DNA of 23,042 nucleotides from Geobacter sp. GTDB taxonomy: Bacteria; Desulfobacterota; Desulfuromonadia; Geobacterales; Geobacteraceae. Within the stretch, counting starts at the first letter, position 1. Every line of letters begins with the position of its first letter. This document shows, piece by piece, positions 7,245 to 14,632 of the stretch. The notes beneath the pieces are model-generated. The model was not told where the DNA came from. It did not search any database and worked only from the letters and a program-made list of their open reading frames with translations. The position numbers were made by a program, and so were the translations under genes. The stretch spans positions 1 to 23,042 of the forward strand of contig DNJC01000044.1 of the NCBI GenBank assembly GCA_003490025.1. The letters are read 5' to 3'.

Positions 7245-8269
7245 TGGAGCCTCCCTGTTGCCGGGTAGCGGACGGCGGCCCCGTGCATCGCCAGCAGGTT
7301 TTCCGCAGGAGTGGCCTGCGGGATGTCGCCTCCCGAGTTGGCCAGTATGAAATGGCCGCCGTGGGCGGCGGCCTGCAGGCAGTCCAGGCTCATCTGCTGC
7401 ATCTCCTCGGCGCCGACCGAGGCGAAGGCCAGGTTGTCCAGGTTGCCGAGGAGGTTGAAATGCGGACCGACCAGGCGCCTCGATTCGACCAGGTCGTCCC
7501 TGGAACCGGCGACGGCGCCGACGACGCCGGGGATGCCTGGAAGGAGGTCGAGCGTCTGGTTGATGCTCCCGCCCGTGCTGCTTATGATCTTGGGACCGTC
7601 GATCCGGGCCAGGATTTCCCGCAGGTGGGGGAGGACGGCATCGACGAACAGCGCGCGCGGGGCGATCTCGGCGCATGCCATCCCTTCGGTGAACACCAGG
7701 CAGTCGGCGCCCGCCTCCACGAGGGCGTTCCCCAAGGCGACGAGGAAATCCCCGCTGTAGCTCAGGAGGTTTCGGGCCGCCCCCGGCTCGAACAGCACCG
7801 TTTCCATCCAGAGGTCGAGGCCGACCAAAAGCGACGGCAGGATCCCCGGACCCGGCAGCACCGCGATGACCGGGACCCTTTCCTGGTAAAGCTGCGCCAG
7901 CGCTCGGGTAGCCTCCAGGATGAACGAAAGCCGCCCGTCCCCGGGGCCGGGGAGTCGCAGGTCGAGCGCCCGGGCCACGGTCGGCGCCGCGGGCCTCCGC
8001 ATGTTGGGAGTCTGCAGGCCGCTCCAGACGGTCTCCCCGCCGAAGGCTTCCGCGATGGCGCTGAAGTCGAACGGCGCCAGCACCAGGTCGAAGCCGAAGC
8101 TCGACTGGAGCGCCTGCTGCGCCTGCAGATAGGCGCCTGCATCGCTGTACAGGGTGCGCAGGTCGCACCCTGTGAGGTTGGCTCCGTAGGCTCCCAGGAT
8201 GGCGAAGGCGGGTACGCGGTCGACCGGCCGCCCGGAAAGGGTGTTCATGACGCGCTGGTAGGAGTTCAT
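7241..8269 (-). CDS. MtaA/UroD-family methyltransferase-like protein, zinc site altered
   Basis: The 342-residue TIM-barrel protein belongs to the uroporphyrinogen decarboxylase/MtaA-CmuA family. Family start: YQRVMNTLSGRPVDRVPAFA (4-23), as in corrinoid:thiol methyltransferases. Active MtaA-type enzymes bind zinc through an HxC motif near the end of the barrel and a later Cys in an SPGC-like turn. Here the corresponding places read IISSTGGS (228-235) and LANSGGD (309-315), with no His or Cys. Methyl transfer to a thiol is therefore doubtful, and a binding, chaperone or sensing role is possible. The start ATG overlaps the corrinoid gene stop as ATGA; the stop overlaps the DUF1638 start likewise. 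Alignment is by eye. Confidence 0.85.
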   Translation of the reverse strand: MNSYQRVMNTLSGRPVDRVPAFAILGAYGANLTGCDLRTLYSDAGAYLQAQQALQSSFGFDLVLAPFDFSAIAEAFGGETVWSGLQTPNMRRPAAPTVARALDLRLPGPGDGRLSFILEATRALAQLYQERVPVIAVLPGPGILPSLLVGLDLWMETVLFEPGAARNLLSYSGDFLVALGNALVEAGADCLVFTEGMACAEIAPRALFVDAVLPHLREILARIDGPKIISSTGGSINQTLDLLPGIPGVVGAVAGSRDDLVESRRLVGPHFNLLGNLDNLAFASVGAEEMQQMSLDCLQAAAHGGHFILANSGGDIPQATPAENLLAMHGAAVRYPATGRLQ

Positions 8270-8934
8270 GGCGCCCCCGGTCCCTTCACCTCGGCCTGGA
8301 GCCGGGTGAAGAGCTCGTCGGCCCCGATGGCGTTTCGGGCGGTGCCGTCGCCGCCTACCTCCGAGACCAGTTCCGGGCGCCAGTTGAACACCGCTCCTCC
8401 CACCGCCAGCTTCAGGTGGTTCTGCAGCCCCTCCCTGTCGATGAGTTCGCGCAGTTTTCTGATGTTCAACGCGGTGGTCTGCATCATGGCCGAGGCGCCA
8501 ATGACGCTCGCCCCGACCTCCAGCGCCTTTTCCAGGAACTGCTCGGCCGGGACGTCGTTACCCAGGTCTATGACATCCCAGCCTGCGGCCTTGAGGAACA
8601 GTCCCATGGTCCTTCGGCCCAGGCTGTGAAAGTCGTCCTCGATGTTTCCGATTACGGCCTTCCCCTTGTGGCTCTCCTTCGTTCCGAGGTCGGGGAGGCA
8701 GGAGATCAGGGTGTCCTCGGCGATCTTGGAGGCGACGAAGTTCTGTGCCAGGGACATGGTTTCCTCTTCCCACATCTTCCCGAGCCGGATGATGGCCGGG
8801 TCGAGTATGTCCGAGATGACCTGCGCGGGAGCGAATCCGCAGGCGAGGGCTTCGGAAACGATATCCGCGGCGCCGGCGCGATCGGCGTTGATCATGGCGT
8901 TCAACAGTTGTTGACACAGATCGGCAGGGGACAT
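8266..8934 (-). CDS. Corrinoid (B12-binding) methyltransferase partner protein
   Basis: The 222-residue protein is built like MtaC/MtbC/MttC corrinoid proteins. It has an N-terminal helical cap domain (1-85, with LDPAIIRLGKMWEEETMSLAQNFVASKIAED) and a C-terminal Rossmann B12 domain. D101-F-H103-S-L-G106 is the DxHxxG motif whose His replaces the lower axial base of cobalamin; SVIGASAMM and LAVGGAVFN form the rest of the pocket. The start at 8934 has GAGGA seven bases upstream. The frame remains open to 9039, but the upstream candidates lack a ribosome site. It is the first gene of the operon. No cognate MtaB or MttB-type methyltransferase is encoded in the window. Confidence 0.92.
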   Translation of the reverse strand: MSPADLCQQLLNAMINADRAGAADIVSEALACGFAPAQVISDILDPAIIRLGKMWEEETMSLAQNFVASKIAEDTLISCLPDLGTKESHKGKAVIGNIEDDFHSLGRRTMGLFLKAAGWDVIDLGNDVPAEQFLEKALEVGASVIGASAMMQTTALNIRKLRELIDREGLQNHLKLAVGGAVFNWRPELVSEVGGDGTARNAIGADELFTRLQAEVKGPGAP

Positions 8935-9068
8935 CGGGAAATCCTCTTCGTGATTTGTCTGTAGGAGCATGAAAGGCGGTTCTCTGGTCTTCGGTGCCGC
9001 TTTGCGATGTCTGCGCGGCTCTTCGAATATGCGGTACAAGGGTAAAGAGAGTCGAGGTTTATCGCGAA

Positions 9069-9097
9069 AGTGTATCGGAGCGGGGATGGGTCGTCAA
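9069..9097 (-). promoter_or_regulatory. Predicted sigma70 promoter of the corrinoid/kinase operon
   Basis: On the minus strand TTGACG (9097-9092), a 17-base spacer and TACACT (9074-9069) lie upstream of the corrinoid gene, implying an untranslated leader of about 130 bases. I see no cobalamin riboswitch box in the leader. The rest of the gene-free stretch 8935-9267 holds only the yceI-side terminator and a short hairpin repeat. Confidence 0.5.
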
Positions 9098-9169
9098 ATG
9101 ACTTTGTCTATGCCATGCCGTCGTATTTCAGATACAGTTCAACTCATGGTCTTTGCCAGATAATGCCGG

Positions 9170-9215
9170 ACAAAAAGAGACGCGCCTGCTCGTTATGCCA
9201 TCGAGCAGGCGCGTC
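9170..9215 (-). terminator. Rho-independent terminator downstream of the YceI gene
   Basis: A perfect 14-base-pair stem (9179-9192 with 9202-9215) has a 9-base loop and, in the minus direction, is followed by TCTTTTTGT. It ends the MarR/YceI transcript. Just before it, 9241-9262 holds a weaker CCCCCTT/AAAGGGGG hairpin of a type repeated in other gaps. Confidence 0.88.
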
Positions 9216-9267
9216 ACAAAAAGCATCGGTGCAGCGGGAAGTCCCCCTTCGACAAAGGGGGGAGGTT

Positions 9268-9864
9268 TTATGGTTTCGCCTTGATCATCTCTATCTCGAG
9301 GTTGATCGCCACCTCTTCGCCGACCGCGACTCCGCCGGTCTCAAGGGCCGCGTTGTAGACCAGGCCGAAATCCTTCCGGTTGATCTTGGTGCTGGCGACG
9401 ACGCCGCTTCTCAGGTTGCCCCACGGGTCCTTGCTCTCCCTGGTCGGACCTTCCACATCGAGCACCACCTGCCTGGTCACGCCGTGCAGGGTGAGATCGC
9501 CGGTCACTTTCAGTTTTCCCTTCCCTGACTTGGCGACCTTCCTGGAGACGAAGGTTATGGTCGGGTACTTGGCTACGTCGAAAAAGTCGGCGCTTTTGAG
9601 GTGCGCGTCGCGCTTGGCCATATTGGTGTTGACCGAGGCGGCGTCGATGGTGACGGAAACCTTCGACTTGGCGATCTCCTTGTCGTTGATCTCGACCACG
9701 CCGCTGTGTTTTTCGAAACTACCCGTCACGTTGGACACCATCATGTGGCGGACCTTGAACCCGACGCTGGAGTGGTCCGGGTCGATGTCGTAGTTGGCGG
9801 CGAAGGAGAGGAGGGGGAGCGACAGCAGTGCTGCGGCGGCGACGGATGTCAGTAACTTTTTCAT
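9268..9864 (-). CDS. YceI-family periplasmic protein
   Basis: The 198-residue secreted protein has a signal peptide (MKKLLTSVAAAALLSLPLLSFAA) followed by the YceI lipocalin-like barrel. Family marks are NYDIDPDHSSVGFKVRHMMVSNVTGSF, NTNMAKRDAHLKSADFFDVAKYPTITF, LTLHGVTRQVVLDV and the late RKDFGL. Family members bind isoprenoid-type lipids in structural work; the role here is unknown. The ATG at 9864 is chosen over the one at 9870 because AGGAG is seven bases from it and only one base from the other. A MarR gene lies 92 bases upstream on the same strand, and a matching operator sits in the gap. Confidence 0.92.
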   Translation of the reverse strand: MKKLLTSVAAAALLSLPLLSFAANYDIDPDHSSVGFKVRHMMVSNVTGSFEKHSGVVEINDKEIAKSKVSVTIDAASVNTNMAKRDAHLKSADFFDVAKYPTITFVSRKVAKSGKGKLKVTGDLTLHGVTRQVVLDVEGPTRESKDPWGNLRSGVVASTKINRKDFGLVYNAALETGGVAVGEEVAINLEIEMIKAKP

Positions 9865-9894
9865 GATCATTCTCCTTTTGCTGTTTGCAAATTG

Positions 9895-9926
9895 ATTTTA
9901 GTTGATATGTTTTGATGTTGAACTAT
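9895..9926 (-). promoter_or_regulatory. YceI promoter with putative MarR operator
   Basis: On the minus strand TTCAAC (9922-9917), 16 bases and TAAAAT (9900-9895) make a plausible promoter. TTGATGTTGAACTAT (9912-9926, plus-strand reading) overlaps its -35 and matches 14 of 15 bases of the element in front of the marR gene at 10438-10452. A shared site in front of both genes suggests control by the same MarR protein. Confidence 0.55.
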
Positions 9927-9956
9927 TGCCCCAAAAAAAAGTCGTTTATGTCTTCG

Positions 9957-10400
9957 TTATTTCTTCCCCTCCCTTAATCCCAGTTTTTTGCACAGCTGTC
10001 CCAGTGTTTCCTGTTCCTCCTCGGTGAGCGTGCCCATCTCGGAGATGATGGCTGCCTCGATCTGGGCGAACGCCTTCCCGGCCAGTTCCCTGCCGGTCTC
10101 GGTGAGGACGATCGAGTAGTAGCGGCGGTCCTCGACGGAGCGCTCGCGCCTGACCAGTCCCTGTTTCTCCAGGTTGTCGACGACCAGGGTGATGTTGCCG
10201 GTGCTCTTCAGGATCTTCGCCGCCACATCGCGCTGGCACATCGCCCCCTTGTGGAGCAGGGCCTCCAACACCCCGAACTGGCTGATGGTGAGGTCGTGCT
10301 CCGCCATTTTGCGGCTTACCCTGGCGGTGACGGACTCGGCTGCGCGCATCAGCTTCGTGTAGGTGTTGAGGCAACGGTATGATCTGCTCTCCGGCTTCAC
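9957..10400 (-). CDS. MarR-family transcriptional regulator
   Basis: The 147-residue winged-helix regulator has the MarR layout: N-terminal dimer helix (CLNTYTKLMRAAESV), helix-turn-helix around LTISQFGVLEALLHKGAMCQRDVAAKILKSTGNITLVVDNLEKQGLV (37-83), the wing RRERSVEDRRYYSIVLTETG (84-103) and a C-terminal dimer helix. The start is a GTG at 10400 with GGAGA six bases upstream. The closest neighbour is the YceI gene, and the same putative operator occurs in front of both. It most likely represses itself and the YceI gene until a ligand, often a phenolic or oxidant for this family, releases it. Confidence 0.92.
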   Translation of the reverse strand: MKPESRSYRCLNTYTKLMRAAESVTARVSRKMAEHDLTISQFGVLEALLHKGAMCQRDVAAKILKSTGNITLVVDNLEKQGLVRRERSVEDRRYYSIVLTETGRELAGKAFAQIEAAIISEMGTLTEEEQETLGQLCKKLGLREGKK

Positions 10401-10432
10401 GTCTTTCTCCCCGTTGAAAAAATCAACGTCGT

Positions 10433-10474
10433 ATAGATTGATGTTAAACTATATCCTTTCGCCGCTGTTGTCAA
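10433..10474 (-). promoter_or_regulatory. marR promoter overlapped by a 20-base operator
   Basis: On the minus strand a perfect TTGACA (10474-10469) is followed at 15 bases by TATAGT (10453-10448). The palindrome ATAGATTGA-tg-TTAAACTAT (10433-10452; 7 of 9 paired positions) covers the -10 region. The layout fits autorepression. Confidence 0.6.
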
Positions 10475-10485
10475 CGGGTTTTTTT

Positions 10486-10760
10486 CGAGGCATGAAACCG
10501 AAAAGCGGTTACGCGGAGAACGCGAAGAAAGGCCGTCCGATCCCCCTCCCCCGGAGGGGGAGGGTTGGGGAGGGGGCAAGCCTGCTGATGTTCGCCCTGA
10601 CCTGCTGGCCGGACGCGGACCTTCCCCCCTCCCGACCTCCCCCCTCCGGGGGGAGGAGCTGTATCGCGCGGCCCCCTCCGGGGGAGGAGCGGTATCGCTC
10701 GTTCCCGGGCGGGAGCTTGGGAACGGGTGGGAAAAGCGCGCGAAAGTACTGTAGCTGTGG
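10486..10760. repeat. G/C hairpin repeats between marR and the HD-GYP gene
   Basis: The gap 10401-10899 holds the marR promoter, a short remnant of R1 (10501-10530, GGTTACGCGGAGAACGCG), a 9-base-pair hairpin CCCTCCCCC/GGGGGAGGG (10544-10564), and a tandem duplication of about 30 bases (10639-10667 and 10671-10698), each copy containing a CCCCCTCC/GGGGGAGG palindrome followed by a GTATCGC word. No gene is seen. Confidence 0.7.
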
Positions 10761-10899
10761 ACCATTGATGACGAAGAGGGGAGAGTGAGGGAGGGTCTCC
10801 CAGTCACAAATCACTGTATGACGCTTGCCAAATGTGTTTTTTAGTGAAAGAATGTCAAATCCGCAGGGCCAAAACTGGATGGTTGAGAGGGCGGTTGTC

Positions 10900-12162
10900 A
10901 TGGACCGGTATGATGAAATGTTGATGAAGGTTCTTCATCTCGGCTTCGAGATCTCGCAGATCAAGGACATCGACCTGCTGCTGGAGAAGATCCTCAGCGA
11001 GGCGCGCTCCTTCACTAACTGCGATGCCGGCTCGATCTATGTCCGGGAGGGGCAGCAGCTCAAGTTCAGTTATGCCCAGAACGACACCTTGCAGAGGCAA
11101 CTGCCGCCGGGCAGAAAACTCCCTTATTCCACCTTTACGGTGCCGATCGACTACAGCTCGATCGCCGGTTACGTCTGCTCGAACGGGAACATCCTGAACA
11201 TCCCGGACGTGGCGGAGATATCCGCCGTCTATCCCTTCTCCTTCAACCGCCGCTACGACGAGCTGACCGGGTACCATACCCATTCCATGCTCACCTTCCC
11301 GCTGAAGAACTCCAGAAACGACGCCATCGGCGTGCTGCAGCTGATAAACGCCAGGGACGAGGACGGCAACCTGGTCCCGTTCGCCCAGAAGAACGACCAG
11401 ATCATCACCTACTTCGCCAACAACGCCGCCACCGCCGTCGAGCGCGCCAAGATGACCCGCGAGATCATCCTGCGCATGAACAGGATGGCGGAGATGCGCG
11501 ATCCCAAGGAGACCGGCCCGCACGTGAACCGGGTTGCCGCATACGCCGTGGCGCTCTACGAGGCATGGGCCGGCAGGACCGGGCTGACGCAGCTCGAGAT
11601 CGACAAGAACCGCGACGTGCTCCGCATGGCGGCGATGCTGCACGACGTGGGGAAGGTCGCCATCTCGGACACCATCCTGAAGAAACCCGGGCGCTTCACC
11701 CCGGAGGAATTCGACGCCATGAAGAAGCACACGCTGTACGGCGCCGATCTCTTCGCCGACATCTACTCGGACTTTGACGAGTCGGCGGCGATGGTTATAC
11801 TGAACCACCATGAGCGCTGGGACGGCAACGGCTATCCCGGGCATGTCGATCCCCGCACCCATGAGCCGCTGCCGGGCTTCGAGGCCGGGGAGGGGAAGGC
11901 GCGGGGGAAGCGTGGGGAGGAGATCCCGCTTTTCGGGAGGATCGTCGCCCTCGCCGACGTCTACGACGCGCTTTCCTGCAGCAGGTGCTACAAGGATGCC
12001 TGGGACCATGACAAGGTGCTCGAAACGATCAAGGAAGAGGCGGGGAGGCAGTTCGACCCGGAACTTGTCGAGGTGTTCTTCGAATGCTGCCTTGAGTCTT
12101 TCCACCAGATAGCCGAGGTCTACCCCGATCAGTACGTCTCCCACCCTTTGCCCCAGCCGTGA
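10900..12162 (+). CDS. GAF and HD-GYP domain protein (predicted cyclic-di-GMP phosphodiesterase)
   Basis: The protein is about 420 residues. An N-terminal GAF domain (about 15-185 from this start, with EISQIKDIDLLLEKILSEAR and AIGVLQLINARDEDG) is followed by a complete HD-GYP domain: HVNRVAAYAV, MLHDVGKVAISDTILKKPG, HTLYGADLF, ILNHHERWDGNGYPG and RIVALADVYDAL. All metal-binding His/Asp positions and the GYP motif are kept, so hydrolysis of cyclic-di-GMP is likely; the GAF ligand is unknown. The start is uncertain: ATG 10900 has GAGG nine bases upstream; in-frame ATGs at 10879 and 10852 are also possible. It is a single gene. Confidence 0.9.
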   Translation: MDRYDEMLMKVLHLGFEISQIKDIDLLLEKILSEARSFTNCDAGSIYVREGQQLKFSYAQNDTLQRQLPPGRKLPYSTFTVPIDYSSIAGYVCSNGNILNIPDVAEISAVYPFSFNRRYDELTGYHTHSMLTFPLKNSRNDAIGVLQLINARDEDGNLVPFAQKNDQIITYFANNAATAVERAKMTREIILRMNRMAEMRDPKETGPHVNRVAAYAVALYEAWAGRTGLTQLEIDKNRDVLRMAAMLHDVGKVAISDTILKKPGRFTPEEFDAMKKHTLYGADLFADIYSDFDESAAMVILNHHERWDGNGYPGHVDPRTHEPLPGFEAGEGKARGKRGEEIPLFGRIVALADVYDALSCSRCYKDAWDHDKVLETIKEEAGRQFDPELVEVFFECCLESFHQIAEVYPDQYVSHPLPQP

Positions 12163-12217
12163 GCGCCGGCGCCGGCGCCGGCGCCTAGCAATTGACAATT
12201 GACAATTGACAATTGAC
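12163..12217. repeat. GCGCCG palindromic run followed by a 7-base tandem repeat
   Basis: Directly after the HD-GYP stop codon, 12163-12185 is a GCGCCG hexamer repeated nearly four times; it is self-complementary and would form a very stable hairpin. It is followed at 12190-12217 by AATTGAC repeated four times exactly. The contrast of pure G/C and AT-rich units is striking. Slippage-prone tracts of this kind vary between strains. Confidence 0.9.
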
Positions 12218-12269
12218 GACGATTTTCGACGATTGACGATCCTGATTCGCAATAATCTTCCGCCAACTG

Positions 12270-12375
12270 CTCATCGACTTCCCCCTTTGGAAAAGGGGGG
12301 CGGGGGGATTTCTCCTGGCTCGCACCTGCTTCAAATCCCCCTAAATCTCCCTTTGTTAAAGGGGGACTTCCCGTA
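12270..12375. repeat. Short C/G hairpin repeats (R3 type)
   Basis: Two related hairpin elements occur: CCCCCTTTGGAAAAGGGGGG near 12281-12300 and CTCCCTTTGTTAAAGGGGGA near 12346-12366, the latter followed by CTTCCCG. Similar words occur at 9241-9262, 964-982, 14633-14650, 14753-14772 and 21877-21893. They are imperfect and have no T-run, so I do not call them terminators. Confidence 0.65.
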
Positions 12376-12433
12376 CTGATGCAAGCTCCTGCAGATGAGG
12401 GGGCTTCGCCTACTTTGCCGCCGAACGCAAACT

Positions 12434-12560
12434 CCCCCTCGCCCTCCGGGAGAGGGTCGGGGTGAGGGCGTTGGCGTTCTGCAATGTCGGGGTACCCTTT
12501 TCACTTCGTGGCAACGCCCTCACCCGGCCTTCGGCCACCCTCTCCCGGAGGGCGAGGGGA
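12434..12560. repeat. R2 palindromic repeat, complete copy A
   Basis: Left arm 12434-12473 (CCCCTCGCCCTCCGGGAGAG, then GGGTCGGGGTGAGGGCG) and right arm 12512-12560, its approximate reverse complement, are separated by about 38 bases. Each arm has its own inner hairpin. The same element recurs at 16622-16737, and single arms flank the DUF559 gene. It lies just before the ribosome site of the NfeD gene. Confidence 0.85.
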
Positions 12561-12611
12561 TGGGACGACCCCTCGGCAGAACACTCCTTTCGTTTGCAAT
12601 GGAGGTGCACG

Positions 12612-13883
12612 ATGAGATTGCTTGTCCTGCTGGTCCTGCTACTCGTGTTTCCCCTTTCGCTCCGGGGACAACAGGCGCAGGTCTCCGTTATCCAGGCGCG
12701 CGGCACCATCAACCCGGTGACGGCGAGCTTCCTGAAGAAGAACCTGGAGGGGGCGGCGAAACGCGGGGACCGGCTGCTCCTGGTGGAACTGGACACGCCG
12801 GGAGGACTCGACACCGCCATGCGCGACGCGGTACAGGCGATCTTCGCCAGCCCGGTCCCGGTTGCCGTCTACGTGACGCCGTCCGGCGCCCGCGCCGCTT
12901 CGGCCGGCGCCGTCATCGCGCTTGCCGCGGACATCCTCGCCATGGCGCCCGGCACCAACATCGGCGCGGCCCACCCGGTGACGCTCGGCGGGGAAAATAA
13001 GGACAAGGTGATGGAGGCGAAGGTCGTGAACGACTCCGAGGCGTACCTGGAGGGGATCGCCAGGAAGCGCGGCCGCAACGTCGATATCGCCAAACGGATG
13101 GTGCGGGACAGCATCTCGCTCACCTCGGAGGCGGCCTTGCTGGAGCATGTGGCAGACCTCCTGGCGGCGAACCGCCAGGAACTCTTGTCCAGGCTCGAAG
13201 GGCGCAAGGTGGTGCGGGACGGCGTGGAAACGGTGCTGCATCTCTCGGACGCGAAGGTGGTCGTGCACGAGATGGGGATCCGCGACAAGATCCTCGACGC
13301 CATCAGCAGCCCCGACATCGCCTACCTGCTGATGCTGCTCGGCATCATGGGGATTTTCTTCGAACTCGCCAACCCCGGGGTGATCCTGCCGGGGGTGATC
13401 GGCGGCATCTCGCTGCTCCTCTCCTTTTTCGCCTTGCAGACCCTGCCGGTCAACTACGCGGGGATGGCCCTGATCCTGCTCGCCATCGTCTTGTTCATCG
13501 CGGAGATCAAGGTGGTCTCCCACGGCATGCTCGCCGTCGGCGGGATGGTCGCGATGGTGCTCGGCTCGCTCATGCTGTTCCCGTCCTCGGAGCCTTACCT
13601 GCGTCTTTCCTGGAGCACCATCGCGGTGACGGTGCTCTCGACCACCGTCTTTTTCGTGGTGGTGATCGCCAAGGTGGTGCAGGCGCACCGGGAGAAGCCG
13701 ATCACCGGTGTGGAAGCGATGCCGGGTCAACGCGGGGTGGCCGACACCGACATCATGCCGGAAGGAAAGGTGCTGCTGGGCGGGGAGTACTGGAACGCGA
13801 CGAGCGGCGAGCCGATCGCCAGGGGCGAGAAGGTGGAGGTCGTCGCGGTGAAGGGGTTGTCGTTGACGGTGAAGAGGGTGTGA
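12612..13883 (+). CDS. NfeD-family membrane serine protease (long form)
   Basis: The 423-residue protein has three parts. First comes a short N-terminal hydrophobic signal (1-18). Next is a ClpP-like protease domain with catalytic S97 in GARAASAGAV and a probable catalytic lysine at K137 (MEAKVVNDSEAYLEGIARKRGRN). Then come several membrane segments (about 230-365) and a C-terminal OB-fold NfeD domain (about 370-423, GQRGVADTDIMPEG...GEKVEVVAVKGLSLTV). Characterised relatives cleave the C-terminus of stomatin-type membrane proteins. The start at 12612 has GGAGG six bases upstream; the longer frame to 12462 is repeat R2. The usual stomatin/SPFH partner gene is not next to it. Confidence 0.92.
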   Translation: MRLLVLLVLLLVFPLSLRGQQAQVSVIQARGTINPVTASFLKKNLEGAAKRGDRLLLVELDTPGGLDTAMRDAVQAIFASPVPVAVYVTPSGARAASAGAVIALAADILAMAPGTNIGAAHPVTLGGENKDKVMEAKVVNDSEAYLEGIARKRGRNVDIAKRMVRDSISLTSEAALLEHVADLLAANRQELLSRLEGRKVVRDGVETVLHLSDAKVVVHEMGIRDKILDAISSPDIAYLLMLLGIMGIFFELANPGVILPGVIGGISLLLSFFALQTLPVNYAGMALILLAIVLFIAEIKVVSHGMLAVGGMVAMVLGSLMLFPSSEPYLRLSWSTIAVTVLSTTVFFVVVIAKVVQAHREKPITGVEAMPGQRGVADTDIMPEGKVLLGGEYWNATSGEPIARGEKVEVVAVKGLSLTVKRV

Positions 13884-13908
13884 CGGCAGGAGCGGGTTAA
13901 AACCGTGG

Positions 13909-13985
13909 GCCACAGAGGAAATCTGAGAAAGTCCGCGAAACCCTAAGGCTGGGCTTCTTGGAAGTCCTCAGATTTTCTCTGTGGC
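13909..13985. terminator. Inverted repeat between two convergent genes
   Basis: The arms GCCACAGAGGAAATCTGAG (13909-13927) and 13967-13985 match at 18 of 19 positions, with a 39-base loop. The element sits between the converging NfeD gene and the 14025-14519 gene, so it may end transcription from both sides. It lacks a clear T-run and could equally be a dispersed repeat. Confidence 0.5.
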
Positions 13986-14024
13986 TGATGATTTTTGGTG
14001 TGGGATGTGGGGCGGTAGCCCGCT

Positions 14025-14519
14025 CTAAAAGTGGTGCGGTACCGGCAGGCACCCTTCCTGGTTCAGCGCGTCCAGGTAGAGGGAGCGCAGCTGGATGAAC
14101 GCCTGGGAAAGCCTCTCGATCAGGGCGGCGTGGCTGCAGCCGACCAGCTCCAGGAGCCCGTTTTGCTTGTTCGAGACCAGGCGGTCGATGTGCGCGCTCC
14201 TGCGGTTGATGTCGACGTGGGTGTGCCCCTGGGCATGGCTTATCAGGCTCAGCATGGCGTCGGTGACGAAGACATCGATGGCGTAGATCGCCGCCACTTC
14301 CGGGTGCTCTTTCAGCTGGAACACCACGCGCAGGTCGGGATGGGGGAACTCGATACCCGGAAGGTGATCCGGCCCGATGTAGTACGAGGTGGCTACCGGC
14401 AGCACCTCGATGAAGCAGTTCAGCAGGCTGGACTCGATTTCGATCGGGGTCCGTACCGGCAGCTTCTGAGCAGCCCGTGAAAATTGCTCGCCATGTTCAA
14501 GATAGAGAGAAAGCCTCAT
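14025..14519 (-). CDS. Protein of unknown function (164 residues)
   Basis: I do not recognise the family. The protein has no signal peptide or membrane segment. It begins MRLSLYLEHGEQFSRAAQKLP, has a central segment with many aliphatic residues (HPDLRVVFQLKEHPEVAAIYAIDVFVTDAMLSLISHA, 60-96) and ends in a helix-like stretch ALIERLSQAFIQLRSLYLDAL. C35 and C127 are the notable cysteines. AGGTGA lies upstream of the ATG at 14519. The composition, codon bias toward GC at third positions and the ribosome site support a real gene. It stands alone, divergent from the sensor kinase gene. Confidence 0.7.
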   Translation of the reverse strand: MRLSLYLEHGEQFSRAAQKLPVRTPIEIESSLLNCFIEVLPVATSYYIGPDHLPGIEFPHPDLRVVFQLKEHPEVAAIYAIDVFVTDAMLSLISHAQGHTHVDINRRSAHIDRLVSNKQNGLLELVGCSHAALIERLSQAFIQLRSLYLDALNQEGCLPVPHHF

Positions 14520-14632
14520 ATGCTCACCTGTATGGGTTTTTTGTCGTTAAAGACCACAAGATAAAAATAATACCGACGGTGGGCAAAAAGCAAGTCACCT
14601 CACGCGATTATCCGACCCCCCCCTGGATCCCA

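Noticed and set aside
7244..8629. 461-codon open frame on the plus strand
   Set aside because: It is antisense to the MtaA-like and corrinoid genes, which have family motifs.
8935..9178. Cobalamin riboswitch before the corrinoid operon
   Set aside because: I could not find a B12-box-like conserved core or the expected stem pattern in the leader; only a sigma70-like promoter is visible.
10855..12252. 465-codon open frame on the minus strand
   Set aside because: It is antisense to the HD-GYP gene, with low-complexity His/Val/Gly-rich translation.
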